DNA of 37,652 nt from Thermoplasmatales archaeon (lineage in GTDB: Archaea > Thermoplasmatota > Penumbrarchaeia > Penumbrarchaeales > Penumbrarchaeaceae). Positions 34,483 to 37,652 of this stretch are shown here, one piece after another. The notes under the pieces were generated by a model that was given only the letters and a program-made list of their open reading frames with translations, ran no database searches and was not told where the DNA came from. The DNA lies in NCBI GenBank assembly GCA_030595715.1, contig JAUVCN010000015.1, positions 1-37,652 on the forward strand. The letters run 5' to 3'. The position numbers were made by a program, and so were the translations under genes. Each line of letters starts with the position of its first letter. Positions within the stretch are counted from its first letter, which is position 1.

Positions 34483-34505
34483 ACTATCGCTTATTGAAGT
34501 AATGA

Positions 34506-34516
34506 AAATAAATATA
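34506..34516 (-). promoter_or_regulatory. TATA box of the flavin (rib) operon, leaderless
   Basis: The minus strand reads CAATATATTTATTTTC, centred ~30 nt before ATG 34482, so transcription should start within a few nt of the initiator. The absence of a Shine-Dalgarno before ATG 34482 agrees. Confidence 0.6.
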
Positions 34517-34523
34517 TTGTAGC

Positions 34524-34539
34524 TACCAAATTATTGGTA
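34524..34539. promoter_or_regulatory. Perfect palindrome upstream of the rib TATA box, candidate operator
   Basis: taccaa (34524-34529) and ttggta (34534-34539) form a perfect inverted repeat with spacer atta, ending next to the stop codon of the upstream TPR gene and starting ~8 nt above the rib TATA box. This is where a dimeric archaeal repressor or activator would act. RbkR-type riboflavin regulators exist in archaea, but I cannot match their motif from memory. Confidence 0.45.
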
Positions 34540-35448
34540 TTAATCAGTATCCCGGTCGATCATTATCTCTTTCATGTAGATCTCATCATCATCATCCCTG
34601 TCCTTCTTTCCCTTTATATCGTTGATATCAAATATCCTGCCTTCTCGATCCAGAGCCTGTCCGAGAACCTCTCTGGCCTCATCCATCTTTCCCCTTTTCT
34701 GCAGGAGCCTTCCCTTGGAATAAAGGGCAGGATAATACTTTGGATCCATCTCGATGACCTCATCGTAGATATCCATGGCCTCATCATCCCTTCCCTGAGC
34801 CTCGATTGCGGTCCCCAAATTGTTAAGGATAGGTGGTGTGGGGCCTGTTTTATCGATCAGGTCCATCAACATGTTCTCGGCCTCGGGGAGTTTTCCCAGT
34901 TTGATAAGAACGACGGCCATATCGAAATAAATCTCGAGTGGGGCTTCGGGCAGTGATGCTGCTTCCTCGTATTCCCGAAGAGAGGGCTCCAGTTTGTCCA
35001 TTTCACGATATATCAGTCCCATGATGGAACGGGCCCTCCAATCCGGCTCCGTGATCTCCATCAATTTGGTGAAACATAATGCTGCCCCCAACCACTTCCG
35101 GTCATTGAGAAGCTGGGTCCCGAGCATTGTATATCTACCAATATCCGCTTCCGGACCCTCCATCAAGGGCCACTTGTCGCTCTCCATCATGTTCAAGGCC
35201 CATCTGGCCTCGGGATAATGGCCTTTCTTCGAGGTTGCCTCCCTGAAGGCCGACCTTGCTCCCTCCATATCACCGTAATAGAACATTGTCATTCCATTGA
35301 GTTCCCAGGCTCTTCCAAGCTCGGGGTCCAGTTCCAGGCATTCCATTACAGGGCCATAGAGTTCCCCGTATGACATGGATGAGTACAGTTCCTCGGCTCT
35401 TTCAAGGGCCTTGACCGCATCCACATGATCATCGTAATTCTCATCCAT
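34540..35448 (-). CDS. TPR-repeat protein
   Basis: 302 residues made almost wholly of helical tetratricopeptide repeats, for example ELGRAWELNGMTMFYYGDMEGARSAFREA, PPILNNLGTAIEAQGRDDEAMDIYDEVIEMDP and YYPALYSKGRLLQKRGKMDEAREVLGQAL. There is no signal peptide or TM helix, so it is cytoplasmic; TPRs mediate protein-protein contacts. A CATTTAAACG TATA box ends ~27 nt before the ATG, indicating a leaderless transcript. The C-terminus is acidic (KKDRDDDDEIYMKE). Its stop is 57 nt upstream of the flavin operon start. Partner unknown. Confidence 0.88.
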   Translation of the reverse strand: MDENYDDHVDAVKALERAEELYSSMSYGELYGPVMECLELDPELGRAWELNGMTMFYYGDMEGARSAFREATSKKGHYPEARWALNMMESDKWPLMEGPEADIGRYTMLGTQLLNDRKWLGAALCFTKLMEITEPDWRARSIMGLIYREMDKLEPSLREYEEAASLPEAPLEIYFDMAVVLIKLGKLPEAENMLMDLIDKTGPTPPILNNLGTAIEAQGRDDEAMDIYDEVIEMDPKYYPALYSKGRLLQKRGKMDEAREVLGQALDREGRIFDINDIKGKKDRDDDDEIYMKEIMIDRDTD

Positions 35449-35470
35449 CGATCGCGAAGTGTTTTGCTGA

Positions 35471-35480
35471 CGTTTAAATG
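35471..35480 (-). promoter_or_regulatory. TATA box of the TPR gene, leaderless
   Basis: The minus strand reads CATTTAAACG, centred 27 nt upstream of ATG 35448; no Shine-Dalgarno precedes the ATG. Confidence 0.6.
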
Positions 35481-35491
35481 TTGTCGCTGGT

Positions 35492-36028
35492 TCAATTCGC
35501 TTTCATCCAACCCTCTTCTTCCAGGACAAGACCTTCAGCGGGGATCTCCCAGTCCCCCTTGGAGAAATGTTTATTGCATCGAGTGCATGAGAAAAGGGAG
35601 CTTCCATACTCATGCATCTCGTCCATGCACATCGGGCAGAGGGCACGTATCCTTGCCCTGACGCCGGTGAAGAACCTGTGTCCGTCCGAGCACTCCAGAC
35701 CATTGACATCCATCTGGTACCTGGTAACGGTCTTCTTCGTAATGTCACCACCCATGAGCTTCAGACCATGCATGTTGATCCTGATCCCCTCACGATCCAC
35801 TTCCACTCCACCATCGATCAATCTGGTGGGAGCATCACACAGAGGGCAGGGGCTATCCTCATCGAAACTTGCCAATCTTATTCGTTCCTTTTTGACCACT
35901 TCGACCTTGTCTTCGGATATGCTCCTGTTCTGCTGAAGCATATAAGCGGTCATATCGAATGAACATCTGCTACAGACCTTTGCTTCCGGGTCATGTTGAT
36001 AGGCACTGCAGTTGGGACAATAATGCAT
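35492..36028 (-). CDS. Multi-zinc-ribbon cytoplasmic protein
   Basis: 178 residues. Four cysteine pairs form ribbon knuckles: CPNC...CSRC at the N-terminus (residues 4-22), CPLC near 61, then CPMC and CTRC near residues 131 and 148. In between is a probable beta-rich segment (GGVEVDREGIRINMHGLKL, VTRYQMDVNGLECSDGHRFFTG). No TM helix or enzymatic motif. GGTGAT lies 6 nt before ATG 36028, inside a short palindrome (tcaccc-a-gggtga, 36035-36047). It lies 50 nt after the stop of the C45-like gene. Nucleic-acid or protein binding is the usual role of such ribbons; the specific function is unknown. Confidence 0.82.
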   Translation of the reverse strand: MHYCPNCSAYQHDPEAKVCSRCSFDMTAYMLQQNRSISEDKVEVVKKERIRLASFDEDSPCPLCDAPTRLIDGGVEVDREGIRINMHGLKLMGGDITKKTVTRYQMDVNGLECSDGHRFFTGVRARIRALCPMCMDEMHEYGSSLFSCTRCNKHFSKGDWEIPAEGLVLEEEGWMKAN

Positions 36029-36078
36029 CTCATATCACCCAGGGTGACACCATACCCTGAGAGGCTATGGAATTGTCC

Positions 36079-37652
36079 CTATTTTGATTTGTTGCTCTTC
36101 TTGATGAAAATGTATGAAATACCAAGAAGGATCAAGATCATTACGATGAAAATAACTATTTTGGATCCTCCATCCAGGATCGAAGCCCCACCATTGACCT
36201 GTTCCATTACCAGTTCCACCTGGCCATCCTCCTTCTGGATGAATCGATGATCGGCCGCCATATCTCCTTTTTCGGCTTCAAGGCGGTAATCCGAACATGG
36301 AAGGAACTCAAAGCATACCGTCCCGCTAGCATCCGTGATCAGCTCGAAGGTAGCATTGTCCACTTCCGACCTTATTGTAACGGTTGCCCCGGTAACAGGA
36401 TCACCGCCCGGGTCCTTGATCATTACGTCAAGGGTTGTAAGTGGTGAGAAAGCCGCATATGGCCTTGGAATGATATCCACCAGATCATCGAATGCATATT
36501 CAGGATGCTCCCGGGCATGGACTTCAACAATGAAAGGTTCGCCACAGGAATGGCCGAACCGGGACCAGATCTCCTGTCTCTGGGCCATTGTCCGGTTGGT
36601 TACTTTTCCATCAAGGGACCCATGTGGATATCCTGACGCGTTCTCTACATGACCGCAAAGTGTATGTGAACAGGGATTGATCTTCTCTTCCACAGTATCA
36701 AAATGGTCCCCCAGATACTCCATTCCCTTGAACACATCTATTGTCCCGTAATCCCTTTCCGATAGCTGTTCCCACCTGACCCACCTGGGATAGCATCCAT
36801 GGTCCCAGCCCTGGGTAGCTCCCATCTCCGCTGCGACCTCCGGATCCCAGGGATAATTACAGGAGGGCAGGAACCCGTTCATCGTTCTCTTTAGCTCCCA
36901 CTCGTAAGAACCCAGTTCAAGGATCGCCACCTCGTTGGTCTTGGAATCCGCCAGAAGATAATCTCCACAATATGCCCCATTGGTGTTCAGAAGCATGATA
37001 TCTTTGAACTCATCGATGGAGGAGGCATACTGAACGGCTTTCCTGAGCCTCACGAAAGATGGGACCCCAAGCCACCTGTAAGGTCCGGTTCCCAGGGTCG
37101 TCTCGGCTATCACCATTCCGGCTGAATTGGTGTAGAACTCCGTGCCTGACCAGATCATTCCAGCGGTAACCTCCATCATGATCCTCAGGCCATCATCCGG
37201 TATTATGTCGATATAGACAGCATGGGCGGGTGACAGGAAATACGGCATCCAGAGAGATTGTGCTAGAACGAAACCGCCGTCGGCCGTGGCATCCCCGGTT
37301 GCAACGAAAGCGGAACAGTGATGAGGCGTCTCGGATGCAGGTTGCGGCAGATCTGAATCGAACGGCAACCACCACCAGATATCACCGGGAGGTTCAGCTC
37401 TCCACCAGATATCCCAGATGGCGTTCAAGGCCAGTATATCCCATTCATCCACAAGATCCCCATTTGGATTCCTTGCACCTTTCTCCGAAGCTCCCCTTGC
37501 GATCCCCAGGATCTCCTCCTGTTGTTCCGTGGGGACATATCTCCAGTAGGTCCTTCCATGAAGACGTACCTGAGACCAATCAAGGCCATAGGAACTTTCT
37601 GTCGCATGTCCATATGCTGAAAGGGATATCGGGATGAGATCATGAAGAAGGG
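36079..37652 (-). CDS. Membrane-anchored C45/phospholipase B-like Ntn-type hydrolase (partial at window edge)
   Basis: The frame is open without a stop from 36079 to the right window edge, so the true start lies outside; at least 524 residues are visible. The segment HCSAFVATGDATADGGFVLAQSLW, with a candidate nucleophile Cys, followed by GLRIMMEVTAGMIWSGTEFYTNSAGMVIAETT and EVAILELGSYEWELKRTMNG, matches the C45 peptidase/phospholipase B-like family. These are autoprocessed Ntn-fold amidases or acyl hydrolases. A C-terminal carboxypeptidase-regulatory-like domain (VMIKDPGGDPVTGATVTIRS) precedes a TM anchor (IVIFIVMILILLGISYIFI) and a basic KKSNKSK end, so the enzyme is probably displayed outside the membrane. 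Substrate unknown. It ends in TAG. Confidence 0.82.
   Translation of the reverse strand, partial: LLHDLIPISLSAYGHATESSYGLDWSQVRLHGRTYWRYVPTEQQEEILGIARGASEKGARNPNGDLVDEWDILALNAIWDIWWRAEPPGDIWWWLPFDSDLPQPASETPHHCSAFVATGDATADGGFVLAQSLWMPYFLSPAHAVYIDIIPDDGLRIMMEVTAGMIWSGTEFYTNSAGMVIAETTLGTGPYRWLGVPSFVRLRKAVQYASSIDEFKDIMLLNTNGAYCGDYLLADSKTNEVAILELGSYEWELKRTMNGFLPSCNYPWDPEVAAEMGATQGWDHGCYPRWVRWEQLSERDYGTIDVFKGMEYLGDHFDTVEEKINPCSHTLCGHVENASGYPHGSLDGKVTNRTMAQRQEIWSRFGHSCGEPFIVEVHAREHPEYAFDDLVDIIPRPYAAFSPLTTLDVMIKDPGGDPVTGATVTIRSEVDNATFELITDASGTVCFEFLPCSDYRLEAEKGDMAADHRFIQKEDGQVELVMEQVNGGASILDGGSKIVIFIVMILILLGISYIFIKKSNKSK

Overview
The window reads as archaeal. It carries an Orc1/Cdc6 initiator, a 20S proteasome alpha subunit, the archaeal (lumazine-synthase-like) riboflavin synthase, an archaeal-type RibL FAD synthetase domain and the small subunit of the archaeal phosphomevalonate dehydratase (aconitase X). 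TATA boxes precede both leaderless and Shine-Dalgarno-led genes, and there are several very large PKD/Ig-type surface proteins. The mix of very large secreted beta-sandwich proteins with many small zinc-ribbon proteins suggests a Thermoplasmatota-like euryarchaeon, but that placement is inference and no rRNA is present to test it.

Layout. (1) 1-436 has no gene but holds a degenerate tandem/nested array of a ~145-nt repeat. Each unit folds into three hairpins, and the stems differ between copies by compensatory base changes. A GC-rich terminator for the first surface-protein gene abuts it. (2) 437-3145 (minus) encodes a surface protein with a two-zinc-ribbon cytoplasmic tail. (3) 3395-8169 (plus) is a compact hypB-hypF-hypC-hypA-hypD operon for [NiFe]-hydrogenase maturation. 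hypE and hydrogenase structural genes are absent, and HypF lacks one zinc-ligand cysteine. (4) 8344-8583 is a small orphan gene with its own promoter. (5) 8630-14381 (minus) holds two more surface proteins: a paralogue of the first one, and a BNR/sialidase-type propeller protein with a C-terminal anchor. (6) 14469-19206 (minus) holds a HI0933-type flavoprotein, a TauE/SafE transporter, a zinc-ribbon polytopic membrane protein, a GDPD phosphodiesterase and an Ldh2-family dehydrogenase interrupted by an in-frame TAG. (7) 19264-22416 (minus) is a PKD surface protein with three cytoplasmic zinc ribbons. (8) 22506-24197 (minus) holds an unknown low-complexity-tailed protein, the AcnX small subunit and an SCP2-like protein. 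(9) 24398-26171 (plus) holds a two-TM zinc-ribbon protein and Orc1/Cdc6. (10) 26348-30052 (minus) is a 1234-residue PPC/cadherin-like/PKD surface protein. (11) 30174-32315 holds a small unknown protein, and a charged SHOCT-like protein in operon with a proteasome alpha subunit that carries an extra C-terminal helix-hairpin-helix domain. (12) 32331-34482 (minus) is a riboflavin/FAD operon (RibB-RibL fusion, RibC, RibH) behind a TATA box with an adjacent perfect palindrome. (13) 34540-37652 (minus) holds a TPR protein, a zinc-ribbon protein and a membrane-anchored C45/phospholipase B-like hydrolase that runs off the right edge.

The most unusual items are the covarying three-hairpin repeat at the left edge, the in-frame amber codon in the Ldh2 gene, the proteasome alpha-HhH fusion, the candidate operator of the flavin operon and the set of surface proteins whose cytoplasmic tails carry zinc ribbons or acidic/proline-rich segments.
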